64,000 bases of DNA from Pleomorphomonas sp. PLEO (GCF_041320595.1 NZ_CP166625.1:2912001-2976000), one strand, 5' to 3'; counted from the first letter of the stretch, positions 18,123 to 28,117 are shown. The notes: generated by a model from the sequence alone, not told the origin. A program made the numbers and translations.

Positions 18123-20729
18123 GTGGTTGATCATTTGAAAGACGCGTCCGGCGGCGGAAAGCCGCTCGACGCGAAAGATGGGCTTTCCCTGAAAGCTCCG
18201 ATCGGCGGTTGGCTTGTTTCTATCGCCGACGTTCCCGACCCGGTATTCAGCGGCCGCATTCTCGGCGACGGTTTCGCTATCGATCCGACGGACTCGATCC
18301 TGCGAGCGCCTTTTGCCGGCGTCGTCACCTCGATCCACCGCGCTCATCATGCGGTGACGTTGCGAGCTGAAGATGGTGCCGAGGTTCTGATGCATATCGG
18401 CCTCGACACCGTGGCGCTCAAGGGCGACGGCTTCACCCCGCACGTGGCGGAAGGCGACCGGGTCAATACCGGCGATCCGCTGATCAGCTTCGACATGGAC
18501 ATCATTTCGCAGCTGGTTCGCAGCATGGTGGTTCCGGTGGTGCTGACCAACGGCGAACGCTTCACGCTCACCGTTCCCGCCGTCGATCATGAGATCGCGG
18601 CCGGCGACGCGGTGGCCAGCATTGCCGCCAAGGGCGAGGCGACAGCATCCTCGGCCGGTGAGGCCGGGGGAGATGCGACCGTCGTCAAGGTGCGCGTTGC
18701 CGATCCCAACGGCATCCATGCCCGCCCGGCCGGGCTGATTGCCGAGGCGGCCAAGACCGGCGCCGCCGAGGTGATCATCCGCCTGGGCGACCGCAAGGCC
18801 AGCGCTGCCAGCCCGGTCGGGCTGATGCTGCTCGGCGCTGTGCATAACGATGAACTGACCATCGAGGCTAAGGGTGCCGATGGCGCCGAGGTGGCCAATC
18901 GCATCGCCGCGCTGCTGGGCGGGCCGGAGGCCACGATGGCCGCTGCTTCCGCTCCGGCGTTGGCAGCCGCGCCTGAAGTCGTTGCCTCGCCGGTGGCCAA
19001 CGCGTTGCCCACGGCCGATGCGCCCGAGCTCTGGGGACCAGGTGTGGCCAAGACCATCGAGGGCAACACCGCCTCGCCGGGGCTTGCCGTCGGCGTTTCG
19101 GTGCGGATCACCTCCGAAGACTTTGAGGTTTCCGAGACCGGTGCCGATGTCGAGCTGGAAATCAAGGAGCTGCGCGCCGCTCTCAAGACGGCCGCTGCCG
19201 ACATCAGCGCCAAGATCGCGGCCAGCAAGGGACAGCAGGCCGAAATCCTGAAGGCTCATCTGTCCTTCGTCGAGGACCCGGATCTGCGCGACGCCGCCTG
19301 GACGCTGATCCGCGACGGCAAGAGCGCCGGTTATGCCTGGAAGACGGCGATCGATCGTCAGGTTGCCGCGCTGCGCAAGCTTGGCAATCCGGTGCTGGCC
19401 GAGCGAGCCTCCGACCTCGAGGACGTTCGCCGCCGCGTTCTGGCCATCCTGCTGGGTGTGTCCGGTTCGGCGACGGTGCTCCCTGATAACGCCATCATCT
19501 TTGCCGCCGATCTCTTGCCGTCGCAGTTTGCCGATCTCGACCTTACTAAGGTGGCGGGCATCGTGCTGGCCTATGCCGGGCCGACGGCGCACGTGTCGAT
19601 CCTTGCCGCGTCGAAGGGAATTCCAGCCGTTGTCGCCGCCGGCGTCGGCGTGGTGTGCGTGCCTGACGGGCAACCGGTCATCCTCGATGCCGACCAGGCA
19701 AGCGTGCGGATCAACCCGCCGGAGGGCGATCTCGCCGACATCCGCGCCACCGTGATCCGCCGCCGCGAGCGTCTGGCCGCCAACCGCGCCGCCACTCAGG
19801 ACGACTGCTACACGGCCGATGGCAAACGGATCGAGGTAGTCGCCAATCTCGGCGGCCCGGCCGACGTTGCCGTGGCGCTGGAAGGTGGCGCCGAAGGCTG
19901 CGGCCTGATGCGGTCGGAATTCCTGTTCCTCAACCGCACCACCGCGCCGAGCGAGGACGAGCAATACGCCCAGTATCAGGCGATCGCCGATGGCTTGAAG
20001 GGACGGCCGCTGATTATCCGCACCCTCGACGCCGGTGCCGATAAGGACGTGCCCTACGCCAACCTGCCGAAGGAGGAAAACCCCGCCCTCGGTTTGCGCG
20101 GCGTGCGCATGAGCCTGTGGCAGCCCGAGCTGCTCAGGACGCAGATCCGCGCGCTCCTGAGGGTGAAGCCTTACGGCCAGTGCAAGATTCTGCTGCCGAT
20201 GATCGCCACGATCGCCGACCTTCGGGACGTGCGCAAGGTGATCGACGAGGAGACGAAGGCGCTGGGACGCACGACGCCGATTGAGGTCGGCATCATGGTC
20301 GAGGTGCCCTCGGCGGCGCTGATCTCCAAGACGCTGGCCGCCGAAGCCGACTTCCTGTCGGTCGGTACCAATGATCTGGCGCAGTACACGTTGGCCATTG
20401 ACAGGGTGAACCCGCGCCTGGCCAAGCAGCTTGATCCCTTCCATCCGGCGGTGCTGCGGCTGATCCAGCTGGCGGTCGAGGGAGCGAAAGCGCACGGCCG
20501 CTGGGTTGGCGTCTGCGGTTCGCTCTCTTCCTTCCCGCTGGCCGCGCCGGTGCTCATCGGCCTCGGCGTCACTGAATTGTCGGCCACCTCCGGCTCGATC
20601 GCCGAGATCAAGGCGATGGTGCGAACGCTCGACATGAACAAGTGCAAGGCGGTCGCCGAAGCGGCGCTCGCCCTCGAATCCGGCGAGGCGGTGCGCCGAA
20701 TGCTCGCCCAGTCCTGGCCCGAAGCTTAA
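18123..20729 (+). CDS. PTS fusion protein EIIA(Glc)-HPr-Enzyme I
   Basis: An 868-residue multiphosphoryl transfer protein that carries phosphate from PEP to the sugar permease. Domain order is EIIA of the glucose type (~25-155, phospho-His91 in [10 protein letters not shown]), HPr (~185-270, His199 in NGIHARPAG), then Enzyme I (~305-868, His490 in [10 protein letters not shown], and [16 protein letters not shown] in the PEP-binding barrel). The usual GMCGE motif near the C terminus reads GVCGSL, keeping the Cys. The start is GTG 18123 with GGAG upstream. It lies 109 nt after lacI and 19 nt before ptsG, so one operon supplies all PTS parts. Similar fusions serve glucose or GlcNAc. Confidence 0.93.
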   Translation: MVDHLKDASGGGKPLDAKDGLSLKAPIGGWLVSIADVPDPVFSGRILGDGFAIDPTDSILRAPFAGVVTSIHRAHHAVTLRAEDGAEVLMHIGLDTVALKGDGFTPHVAEGDRVNTGDPLISFDMDIISQLVRSMVVPVVLTNGERFTLTVPAVDHEIAAGDAVASIAAKGEATASSAGEAGGDATVVKVRVADPNGIHARPAGLIAEAAKTGAAEVIIRLGDRKASAASPVGLMLLGAVHNDELTIEAKGADGAEVANRIAALLGGPEATMAAASAPALAAAPEVVASPVANALPTADAPELWGPGVAKTIEGNTASPGLAVGVSVRITSEDFEVSETGADVELEIKELRAALKTAAADISAKIAASKGQQAEILKAHLSFVEDPDLRDAAWTLIRDGKSAGYAWKTAIDRQVAALRKLGNPVLAERASDLEDVRRRVLAILLGVSGSATVLPDNAIIFAADLLPSQFADLDLTKVAGIVLAYAGPTAHVSILAASKGIPAVVAAGVGVVCVPDGQPVILDADQASVRINPPEGDLADIRATVIRRRERLAANRAATQDDCYTADGKRIEVVANLGGPADVAVALEGGAEGCGLMRSEFLFLNRTTAPSEDEQYAQYQAIADGLKGRPLIIRTLDAGADKDVPYANLPKEENPALGLRGVRMSLWQPELLRTQIRALLRVKPYGQCKILLPMIATIADLRDVRKVIDEETKALGRTTPIEVGIMVEVPSAALISKTLAAEADFLSVGTNDLAQYTLAIDRVNPRLAKQLDPFHPAVLRLIQLAVEGAKAHGRWVGVCGSLSSFPLAAPVLIGLGVTELSATSGSIAEIKAMVRTLDMNKCKAVAEAALALESGEAVRRMLAQSWPEA

Positions 20730-20748
20730 GTCTCAGAGGTTCCCAATC

Positions 20749-22521
20749 ATGTTCAAATCCGCATTCGGAGTGCTGCAGCAGATCGGCAAGGCGTTGATGC
20801 TGCCTGTCGCCGTGCTGCCCGTCGCCGGCCTTCTGCTCGGCATCGGCGCGTCCAACTTCTCCTTCCTGCCGGAGATCGTGTCGCAGGTGATGGCCAAGGG
20901 TGGCGATGCCATCTTCGGCAATCTGCCGATCATCTTCGCCGTCGGCGTCGCCCTTGGCCTTGCCAAGAATGACGGCGTTGCCGCCATCGCCGCCGTTGTC
21001 GGCTATTTCGTCATGACCGCGACGCTCGGCGCCATGGCCGTGTTCCTGCAGGTGCCTGTCTTGGCCGGCAAGACGGTACCGACCATCGACACCGGCGTGT
21101 TCGGCGGCATCATCATCGGTGCCATCGCGGCGTCGCTGTTCAACCGCTACTTCCGCATTCAGTTGCCGTCCTATCTCGGCTTCTTCGCGGGCAAGCGTTT
21201 CGTGCCGATCGTCACCGGCCTTGCGGCGATTGCCGCCGGCGTGGTGCTGTCCTTCGTCTGGCAGCCCGTGCAGTCCGGCATCGACATCTTCTCGCACTGG
21301 GCGGCTGAAAACGACCCGCGCCTCGCCGCGACCGTCTACGGCTTCGTCGAGCGCCTGCTGATCCCCTTCGGCCTGCATCACATCTGGAACGTGCCGTTCT
21401 TCTTCGAGATCGGTTCCTACACCGACGCCGCCGGCAAGGTCGTTCACGGCGACATCAACCGCTTCTTCGCAGGCGATCACACCGCCGGTATCCTGTCGGG
21501 CGCCTTCCTGTTCAAGATGTGGGGCCTGCCGGCCGCCGCGATTGCCATCGCCCACACCGCCAAGCCGGAAAACCGCGTCAAGGTCATGGGCATGATGGTC
21601 TCGGCCGCCCTGACCTCGTTCCTGACCGGCATCACCGAGCCGATCGAGTTCTCCTTCCTGTTCGTCGCCCCGGCGCTCTATGCCGTGCATGCGGTGCTGG
21701 CCGCCACCACCCAGTTCGTTGCCAACACGCTCGACATCCACATGGGCTTTACCTTCTCCCAAGGTGGCATCGACTTCCTGCTTTTCAACGTGTTCGGCCC
21801 CAACGCCCATAACTGGTGGATGACGCTGATCCTCGGGCCTATCTATGCCGCGATCTATTACGGCGTGTTCCGGTTCGCCATCCTGAAGTTCAACTTCAAG
21901 ACGCCCGGCCGTGAAGACGATGGCGTGGCCACCGTTGAAACGGCAGATGAGGCGCTCGACGGCAGTGATCGCTTTGCCACCGCCCGCAAGCTCGTCACCG
22001 CCTTCGGTGGCGCTCAGAACATCACCAACCTCGATGCCTGCATCACCCGTCTGCGCGTCGGCGTCGCCGATATCGCCAAGGTGGATCAGCCGAAGTTCAA
22101 GGAAATGGGGGCCGCCGGTGTCATGGTGGTTGGCCAGGGCCTGCAGGTGATCTTCGGCACCCAGTCCGAAAACATGAAGACCGACATGGAAGAGTATCTC
22201 CAGTCGCAGCCCGCCGGTGGCGCCGCTCCCGTTGCCGCCGCGGCTCCGATTGCCATCAAGGCAGCCGCCGGTGCGCCGTCGGCCGCCGCCCGCCTCAAGG
22301 CCGATCAGATGATCGATGCCCTCGGTGGACGCGCCAACATCGTCTCGGTCGAGGCGGTGTCCGGCACCCGCGTCCGCGTCGAGGTGGCCGACCCCAAGCG
22401 GTTCGACCAGTCGCTGGTCAAGAAGGCCGGCGTGCGGGCTGTCGCTACGCTTGGTTCTGCCAACTATCATCTGATCGTCGGCGAGGACGCCGGCGAGGTG
22501 GCACAGGCCCTGTCCGCCTGA
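20749..22521 (+). CDS. ptsG: PTS glucose-type permease EIICB with extra C-terminal IIB-like domain
   Basis: A 590-residue sugar permease. The EIIC part (~1-385) has about ten membrane segments and is very similar to E. coli PtsG as I recall it: [38 protein letters not shown] and [20 protein letters not shown]. The IIB domain (~405-480) has phospho-Cys431 in [11 protein letters not shown]. The protein then continues ~110 residues through an Ala-rich linker into a second IIB-like domain ([17 protein letters not shown]) in which the active-site Cys is missing. EIIA is supplied by the upstream fusion. Glucose is the best guess; GlcNAc or another hexose cannot be excluded. Confidence 0.9.
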   Translation: MFKSAFGVLQQIGKALMLPVAVLPVAGLLLGIGASNFSFLPEIVSQVMAKGGDAIFGNLPIIFAVGVALGLAKNDGVAAIAAVVGYFVMTATLGAMAVFLQVPVLAGKTVPTIDTGVFGGIIIGAIAASLFNRYFRIQLPSYLGFFAGKRFVPIVTGLAAIAAGVVLSFVWQPVQSGIDIFSHWAAENDPRLAATVYGFVERLLIPFGLHHIWNVPFFFEIGSYTDAAGKVVHGDINRFFAGDHTAGILSGAFLFKMWGLPAAAIAIAHTAKPENRVKVMGMMVSAALTSFLTGITEPIEFSFLFVAPALYAVHAVLAATTQFVANTLDIHMGFTFSQGGIDFLLFNVFGPNAHNWWMTLILGPIYAAIYYGVFRFAILKFNFKTPGREDDGVATVETADEALDGSDRFATARKLVTAFGGAQNITNLDACITRLRVGVADIAKVDQPKFKEMGAAGVMVVGQGLQVIFGTQSENMKTDMEEYLQSQPAGGAAPVAAAAPIAIKAAAGAPSAAARLKADQMIDALGGRANIVSVEAVSGTRVRVEVADPKRFDQSLVKKAGVRAVATLGSANYHLIVGEDAGEVAQALSA

Positions 22522-22552
22522 CGGCTCTGCTGCTCAAAAGCTGATGAAACAG

Positions 22553-22593
22553 CGCCGCTTTCCCCAGGGGAAGGCGGCGTTGTTTTGTTTGGT
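22553..22593 (+). terminator. Rho-independent terminator of the PTS operon
   Basis: An 11-bp stem (CGCCGCTTTCC against GGAAGGCGGCG, one G-U pair) with a CCAGG loop is followed by TTGTTTTGTTT, 31 nt after the ptsG stop. This closes the lacI-pts transcription unit. Confidence 0.92.
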
Positions 22594-22668
22594 GGAAGGC
22601 GTGTTCTTGGTGAGCCACCGCTGATTGGGCGGTGACGAAGGTTCAAATCATAGGCGTTCGTACCGATC

Positions 22669-22729
22669 CGAAACTTTCGCTTGAAATGATACGAAAGGAA
22701 AATCGAACCGAAACGAAGATCAATCGAAC
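22669..22729 (+). promoter_or_regulatory. CGAA-repeat cluster upstream of the flavoprotein operon
   Basis: Six copies of CGAA on the plus strand begin at 22669, 22692, 22704, 22709, 22714 and 22725, in a locally AT-richer stretch just before the dehydrogenase gene. DeoR-type regulators such as GlpR bind arrays of TTCG-containing half-sites, so a GlpR-like operator is a reasonable guess given the glycerol-3-phosphate-type enzymes downstream. Confidence 0.4.
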
Positions 22730-22796
22730 TTTGTTGCGGCGAGCGAGACGGGACGGCATGTCGAACCACTGCCGTCTTGCGCGCAAGGAGCGGAGC

Positions 22797-24290
22797 ATGG
22801 CGGGCAGTTTCGGAGTGGGGCCTCTTCCCGATAGCGCCGACGTCGTCGTTATTGGCGGCGGCGTCGTGGGAAGCGCGATCGCGCGAGAGCTTTCGCGATT
22901 TGAATTGTCGGTCGTGCTGATCGAGCGCTCCCCCGATGTCGCGACCGGTACGTCCAAGGCCAACAGCGGCATCCTGCACGCTGGCTTCGATGCCGAGCCG
23001 GGCACCTGGAAAGCGCGCCTCAACGTGCGCGGCGCCGCGCTTTATGCCGAGCTTGCCGAAGGCCTCGGCATCCCGCGCAAGGCGACGGGAGCGCTGGTCG
23101 TGGCAAAAGACGCCGCGCAGATGGAGACCGTCGCGGATCTTCGTCGGCGCGGGATCGAGAACGGTGTACCCGGCCTCGAGATCTGGAACACCGATCAAGT
23201 GGTTGCGCATGAGCCGAACATCTCGCCCGAGGTGGCCGGTGCGCTCTGGGCGCCCAGTGGCGCCATCGTCTGTCCGTTCCTGGCGACGGTCGGCTTTGCC
23301 GAGAATGCCATTCGCAACGGCGTGCGCATCATCACCGAATGCGTGGTGACCGGCCTCGATGTGGCGGGCGGGCGGGTCGTGGCGGTGCAAACCACGCGCG
23401 GCCGCATTGCAACTCGCTTCGTCGTCAACGCCGCCGGCCTCCATGCCGGCGACGTGGCGCGCATGGCCGGCGACGGCAGCTTCACGATCAAGCCACGCCG
23501 GGGCGAATATATCCTGTTCGACCGCAGTGTCGGTCAATTGGTCAACACGGTGTTGTTCCCGACGCCCGACAAGGTGTCGAAAGGCATCCTGGTGTCACCC
23601 ACCGTGCATGGCAACGTGTTCATCGGCCCCGATGCCGTCGACATCGATGATCCCGACGACAAGGAAACCACGGCGGGCGGGCTTGCCGGCATCATCGCTG
23701 GCGCCCGTCGCATCGTGCCGGCGCTGCCACTCGGTACGGCGATTACCGAATTCGCCGGCTTGCGCGCCGCTGCCGGCAAGGATTTCGTGATCGGCCCGTC
23801 GCCGGTGACGCGCGGTCTCGTCCATGCCGCCGGCATCCAGTCGCCCGGGCTGACCTCGGCGCCGGCCATTGGCGAGGTCATCGTCGAGATATTGGGCGAG
23901 GTCGGTTTGAAGCTCCGGCCGAAGGCGAGCTTCGTTCCGATCAATCCGGAAAAGCCGCGCTTCCATGATCTTGATCGCGAAACTCAGGCGCGGCTGATTG
24001 CCAGCGATCCGCTATTCGGCCGTGTCATATGCCGCTGCGAGACCATCACTGAGGCGGAGATCGTCGCTGCCATCCAGTCGCCCTGCGGTGCCCGCACCGT
24101 CGACGGCGTCAAGCGACGGGTAAGGGCAGGCGCCGGGCGCTGTCAGGGCGGCTTCTGCGGACCGCGCGTCACGGCGATTCTCGCGCGTGAGCTCGGCATC
24201 CCCGTTACCGCCGTCCGAAAGGACTCGGCGGGGTCGTGGCTATTCCTGTCGCGCGCCCAGCTCGAAGCCGGGGAGGGCATTCATGCGTGA
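22797..24290 (+). CDS. FAD-dependent dehydrogenase with C-terminal BFD-like [2Fe-2S] domain (GlpA/GlpO-like)
   Basis: A 497-residue flavoprotein. The N-terminal ADP-binding motif is DVVVIGGGVVGSAIAREL, followed by a DAO-type domain with TSKANSGILHAGFDAEPG. The C-terminal ~90 residues carry CRCETITEAEI and CQGGFCGPR, four cysteines placed as in the BFD-like Fe-S domain of anaerobic glycerol-3-phosphate dehydrogenase GlpA. The ATG at 22797 follows AAGGAG by 6 nt; longer in-frame starts lack family resemblance. The next two genes overlap in series, forming a three-component enzyme that probably oxidises glycerol 3-phosphate or a related hydroxy acid. No glpK or glpR gene is next to it. Confidence 0.88.
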   Translation: MAGSFGVGPLPDSADVVVIGGGVVGSAIARELSRFELSVVLIERSPDVATGTSKANSGILHAGFDAEPGTWKARLNVRGAALYAELAEGLGIPRKATGALVVAKDAAQMETVADLRRRGIENGVPGLEIWNTDQVVAHEPNISPEVAGALWAPSGAIVCPFLATVGFAENAIRNGVRIITECVVTGLDVAGGRVVAVQTTRGRIATRFVVNAAGLHAGDVARMAGDGSFTIKPRRGEYILFDRSVGQLVNTVLFPTPDKVSKGILVSPTVHGNVFIGPDAVDIDDPDDKETTAGGLAGIIAGARRIVPALPLGTAITEFAGLRAAAGKDFVIGPSPVTRGLVHAAGIQSPGLTSAPAIGEVIVEILGEVGLKLRPKASFVPINPEKPRFHDLDRETQARLIASDPLFGRVICRCETITEAEIVAAIQSPCGARTVDGVKRRVRAGAGRCQGGFCGPRVTAILARELGIPVTAVRKDSAGSWLFLSRAQLEAGEGIHA

Positions 24291-25587
24291 GTTTTCCTAC
24301 GACGTGGTGACCATCGGCGGCGGTCCCGCCGGTATGGCGGCGGCGCTCGCCGCGCGGGAAGCCGGCGCGGAGCGCGTGCTGATCCTAGAGCGGGATCGTG
24401 AACTCGGCGGTATCCTGCAGCAATGCATTCACAACGGTTTTGGCCTACGTCGCTTCGAGGAGGAGCTGACCGGACCTGGCTACGCCCACCGCTACATCGA
24501 CATGGTCAAGGCGACCGACATCGACGTCTGGCTCGACACGACGGTGCTGGCTGCCGAGCCGGGCGGCGTCATCACCTCGGTCAGCCCGCATGCCGGGCTG
24601 ACAGTCGTCAAGGCGAAGTCGGTGGTCTACGCCATGGGCTGTCGCGAACGGACGCGTGGCGCCATCCGCACCCCAGGCAGTCGGCCGGCCGGCGTGTTCA
24701 CCGCCGGTGCCGCCCAGCGCATGGTCAACATGGAAGGTTACCTGCCGGGCAAAGAGGTGGTGATCGTCGGTTCTGGCGACATCGGCCTCATCATGGCCCG
24801 CCGCATGACCTTCGAGGGCGCAAAGGTGAAGGCCGTCTTCGAGATCATGCCGTATTCCAACGGCCTGACCCGAAACATCGTCCAGTGCCTTGAGGATTTC
24901 GACATTCCTCTCTACCTCGGCCACTCGGTGACGGCGATTCACGGTAAGGATCGGGTGACTGGAATCACCGTGTCGCAAGTGAACGACAGGCTGGAAGTGA
25001 TCGATGGAACGGCCTTCGACGTGGCTTGCGACTGTGTCTTGCTCTCGGTGGGCCTCATTCCGGAAAACGAACTCGGCCGCGCGGCCGGTGTCGCCCTCGA
25101 TTCGATTACCAGTGGCGCACGGGTCGACCAGTTTCGTGAGACATCGCTCCCTGGGTTCTTCGCTGCCGGCAACGTGCTGCATGTCCACGACCTCGTCGAT
25201 TGGGTTTCCGAGGAGGCGGCGATCGCTGGTCGCTCGGCGGCTCGCCACGCCCGTGGGGAGCTTGCCGCTTCCGGCCAGGAGCGTTCCGTCATGGCGGGCG
25301 AGGGGCTTCGCACCGTCGTGCCGCAGCGCCTCTCCCCGTTCGAGCCGGGTCGAATGAGCGTCCGCTTCTATTTCCGGGCATCGAAGCCGATGGGCGCGTC
25401 GCTCTTGCAATTCTGGGCGGATGGCGTGCTCGCCTTCGAACGCAAGCTCAGGGTGGTCAAGCCCAGCGAGATGATTGTCGCCGACATTCCCGTCCGCAAG
25501 ATCGGCGATGCCATGACGCTTGAATTCCGGGTCGTTGCGGCACCCGAGAAGATCGATGCCGAGGACGAAATCGAGGAGGAGGCATGA
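24283..25587 (+). CDS. NAD(P)/FAD-dependent oxidoreductase, partner subunit
   Basis: A 434-residue pyridine-nucleotide-disulfide-type flavoprotein. Two dinucleotide folds are visible: DVVTIGGGPAGMAAALAARE at the N terminus and KEVVIVGSGDIGLIMARRM in the middle, with a redox-site-like GILQQCIHNGFGL near residue 45. The C-terminal ~80 residues form an extra beta-rich domain. It overlaps the upstream gene by 8 nt and the downstream DUF1667 gene by ATGA. This trio also occurs in Firmicutes and Thermotogae next to glpK, where it is taken as a G3P dehydrogenase/NADH oxidase system. Confidence 0.88.
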   Translation: MREFSYDVVTIGGGPAGMAAALAAREAGAERVLILERDRELGGILQQCIHNGFGLRRFEEELTGPGYAHRYIDMVKATDIDVWLDTTVLAAEPGGVITSVSPHAGLTVVKAKSVVYAMGCRERTRGAIRTPGSRPAGVFTAGAAQRMVNMEGYLPGKEVVIVGSGDIGLIMARRMTFEGAKVKAVFEIMPYSNGLTRNIVQCLEDFDIPLYLGHSVTAIHGKDRVTGITVSQVNDRLEVIDGTAFDVACDCVLLSVGLIPENELGRAAGVALDSITSGARVDQFRETSLPGFFAAGNVLHVHDLVDWVSEEAAIAGRSAARHARGELAASGQERSVMAGEGLRTVVPQRLSPFEPGRMSVRFYFRASKPMGASLLQFWADGVLAFERKLRVVKPSEMIVADIPVRKIGDAMTLEFRVVAAPEKIDAEDEIEEEA

Positions 25588-25958
25588 TGGAACGCTTGGT
25601 CCACGCCATCCAATGCATCGGCTGTCCGATAGGCTGCGGCGGCGAAGTCACCGTCGAGGACGGTGTGGTTGCAGAGATGACCGGCTTCACCTGCAACAAG
25701 GGGCTTGCCTATGCCGCCGAGGAAGTGGTGGCGCCAAAGCGCATGGTGACGACGACGGTGCGGGTATCGGGCGGTGGCTTGCCGCTGCTGCCTGTCGTGT
25801 CGGTCAATCCGGTGCCGAAGGAGCGCATCTTCGACTGTTTGCGACTTCTGCGTGGTGTGTCGGTTGTCGCGCCAGTCGCCGAGGGAGCAATCATCATTTC
25901 CGATGCGCTCGGTCTCGGTGTCGATTTCCGTGCTGCCCGCGAGATTTCCTTACTTTAA
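25584..25958 (+). CDS. DUF1667 domain protein, third component of the flavoprotein operon
   Basis: A 124-residue protein starting with a cysteine motif CIGCPIGCGGEV and a second Cys in GFTCNKGLAYA, suggesting an Fe-S or metal site. The rest fits DUF1667 (PKRMVTTTVRV, SVNPVPKERIFDCLRLL). It always accompanies the two flavoproteins upstream in the arrangements I know, and probably serves as a small electron-transfer or stabilising subunit. Its stop overlaps by 4 nt with the stop of the convergent glycosyltransferase gene. Confidence 0.87.
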   Translation: MMERLVHAIQCIGCPIGCGGEVTVEDGVVAEMTGFTCNKGLAYAAEEVVAPKRMVTTTVRVSGGGLPLLPVVSVNPVPKERIFDCLRLLRGVSVVAPVAEGAIIISDALGLGVDFRAAREISLL

Positions 25959-27433
25959 TAGGCATTTTCCTGATTGATGATGCGCACCGGCGTCAGCATC
26001 AGAATGTAAAGATCGAACAGAACCGACCAATTCTCGATGTAGTAGAGGTCGTGTTCGACGCGTGCGTGAATCTTATCGGACGTATCGACTTCGCCGCGCC
26101 AGCCATTGATCTGCGCCCAACCGGTAACGCCGGGCTTGACCTTGTGACGAGCGAAGTAACCGTCGACCACCTCTTCCCAGAGCTTGTGCTCGGTATGGGC
26201 GTTGACGGCGTGCGGGCGCGGGCCGACCAGCGACAGGTCGCCTTTCAGCACGTTGAATAGTTGCGGCAGCTCGTCGATCGATGTCTTGCGAATGAAGCGG
26301 CCGACCGGCGTCACGCGCGGGTCGCCGCGCGTGACGACCTTTTCGGCCTTGATGTCCGCCTTGTCGGCGTACATCGATCGGAACTTCATCACCGAGATCA
26401 CTTCGTTGTTGAAGCCATAGCGCGGCTGACGAAACAGGATCGGCCCCTTGGAGGTCGCCTTGACGGCAATCGCCGCGCCGAGCATCAGCGGCGACAGCGC
26501 AACGATGGCAAGGCTGGCGATGGTCACGTCGAACACGCGCTTCGACACCTGCGACCAGCCGGTGATCGGTCGATCGAACAGGTCGAGGAACGGAACGCGG
26601 CCAATGTAGGAGTAGGAGCGTGGGCGGAGGCGCAGCTTGCTGGTATGGGCAGCGAGGCGGATATCGACTGGCAGCACCCACAGTTTTTTCAGAAGCTGCA
26701 GGATGCGCACCTCGGCGGTCGGCGGCAGGGCGACGATGACGAGGTCGATCGCGGTGAGGCGGGCGAAATCGACGAGATCGGAGGTATTGCCGAGCTTGGG
26801 GAAGCCGCGCTGGTTCTCCGGGCTGCGGTCGTCGTTGCGATCGTCGAAGATGCCGAGGATGGCAAGTTCGTTGCCGCCGGTCTCCTCGAGCGCTGTGATC
26901 AGGGACTCTGCCATGGCGCCACCGCCGAGGATGACGGCCCGCTTCTGCAAGCGCCCGGCGCGGGTTAACCGGCGAGTCGCCGTCGCGGTAACGGCGGAGG
27001 AAAGACCGAGTGCCATCACCCCGGCCACATACCAGACGGGGAACCACAGGCGGGCGATGCCAGGCGCGCCGTCCCCTATGACGATCAGCACAGAAACAAA
27101 GCCGAAGACGCTCGACCAAGCCAACAGCAGCTTGGCGAGACGCTGGGAGTGGCGGCGCAGCAGCGATAGGTCGTTGGCGCCGAGTATCTGGGCGACCAGC
27201 AGCGTCAAGCAGGCCGCTCCAATGGGAATCGCCATGGTAAGGCCGGCCAGCGATACCGAGAACAGCGGCAGCAGACCGACGCCGACGATGGACAGGCAAA
27301 GCCCCTCGAAAGCCGCGGCAAGCCCGCTCACCAGCGATGGAGCGATGGAAGCGTCGCGGTAGTTCTCGGCAACCGTCGCCGCTGTTGCCGCGTGGCGGGG
27401 AACAGGCTCGGAGGCTGGCTCTGTGGCGCTCAT
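25955..27433 (-). CDS. Undecaprenyl-phosphate glycosylphosphotransferase (exopolysaccharide priming enzyme)
   Basis: A 492-residue integral membrane enzyme of the WcaJ/PHPT family that transfers a sugar-1-phosphate to undecaprenyl phosphate to start polysaccharide repeat units. It has about four N-terminal membrane helices, a CoA-binding-like central domain (RAVILGGGAMAESLITAL), and the C-terminal bacterial sugar transferase domain starting KRVFDVTIASLAIVALSPL with KFRSM, GRFIRKTSIDELPQL and LSLVGPRPH. The sugar is probably glucose or galactose. It is 114 nt downstream of a Wza-like gene on the same strand. Confidence 0.93.
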   Translation of the reverse strand: MSATEPASEPVPRHAATAATVAENYRDASIAPSLVSGLAAAFEGLCLSIVGVGLLPLFSVSLAGLTMAIPIGAACLTLLVAQILGANDLSLLRRHSQRLAKLLLAWSSVFGFVSVLIVIGDGAPGIARLWFPVWYVAGVMALGLSSAVTATATRRLTRAGRLQKRAVILGGGAMAESLITALEETGGNELAILGIFDDRNDDRSPENQRGFPKLGNTSDLVDFARLTAIDLVIVALPPTAEVRILQLLKKLWVLPVDIRLAAHTSKLRLRPRSYSYIGRVPFLDLFDRPITGWSQVSKRVFDVTIASLAIVALSPLMLGAAIAVKATSKGPILFRQPRYGFNNEVISVMKFRSMYADKADIKAEKVVTRGDPRVTPVGRFIRKTSIDELPQLFNVLKGDLSLVGPRPHAVNAHTEHKLWEEVVDGYFARHKVKPGVTGWAQINGWRGEVDTSDKIHARVEHDLYYIENWSVLFDLYILMLTPVRIINQENAY

Positions 27434-27547
27434 TGCAATCCATTTCGAAGATCAAGGCGACTGATGTCGCCATGATCCCGCAAAAGTCCTGAAGTGAAGT
27501 AAAATTGCGGACAATTTGTCCGCTTCAGCATTGGTAAATCTCAGCCG

Positions 27548-28117
27548 TCAAAATAGCCGCTGAGCAATTTTCAATACGTCTCCGGGGCGGACCAGAGCGC
27601 TCGGAGGCAGTATGCCCGTATAATTCTTGCCGTTCAGCCGGCGCGAAACTTCGATACGGCGCTCGTCGGCCCGTGAGGTGAAGCCACCGGCAATGGCGAT
27701 GGCCGTCTCGATGGTCATGGTGTTGACGTAGGTATATTGGCCAGGATTGCGCACCTCGCCCATGATGAAGAAGGGGCGGTAGGTGTCGACCTCGACCGTC
27801 ACGTCGGGATTGGTGAGGTAGCCTTTCTTGAGGCCTCTGGTGAGGGCGCCGGCCAGCTCCTGCGTGGTCAGGCCGCGCGCTACGACGTTGCCGACCAGAG
27901 GGTAGGCGATGTAACCCGACTGATCGATGGAAAATGTGCCGGATAGTGCCGTCTGTTCGAAAACGGTAACGCGCAGCTTGTCGCCGCTGTCGAGTCGGTA
28001 AGGGCCGTCAAGTCCGTCGGGGAAGGGAGGTTGCGCGTCCGCCGGCTGCCGCCGGGGCAGGGCCGTGCAAGCGCCGAGGCCGAGCAGAGCCAGACCGAGA
28101 AAGGCGCGTCGCCGCAT
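27548..28117 (-). CDS. Polysaccharide export lipoprotein (Wza/ExoF-like)
   Basis: A 189-residue protein with a lipoprotein signal peptide ending LGAC, then a poly-export domain (GPYRLDSGDKLRVTVFEQTALSGTFSID) and a SLBB domain (FIMGEVRNPGQYTYV, TIETAIAIAGGFTSRADE). It is short for a Wza (E. coli 379 residues), containing one SLBB repeat, like many alphaproteobacterial versions. It is expected to form or line the outer-membrane exit for the polysaccharide. Divergent from the Wzz-like gene, 204 nt between starts. Confidence 0.9.
   Translation of the reverse strand: MRRRAFLGLALLGLGACTALPRRQPADAQPPFPDGLDGPYRLDSGDKLRVTVFEQTALSGTFSIDQSGYIAYPLVGNVVARGLTTQELAGALTRGLKKGYLTNPDVTVEVDTYRPFFIMGEVRNPGQYTYVNTMTIETAIAIAGGFTSRADERRIEVSRRLNGKNYTGILPPSALVRPGDVLKIAQRLF

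Noticed and set aside
18060-20495. An 811-codon minus-strand frame opposite the EIIA-HPr-EI gene.
   Set aside because: It is the antisense frame of a strongly conserved PTS protein; long antisense frames are expected at this GC content.
22639-22651. An 11-nt match (AGGTTCAAATC) to the T-loop region of tRNA-Pro at 14.6 kb, which could mark an attachment repeat of an 8-kb island.
   Set aside because: The match is confined to the universally conserved T-arm, does not extend to the tRNA 3' end, and no integrase lies between the copies.
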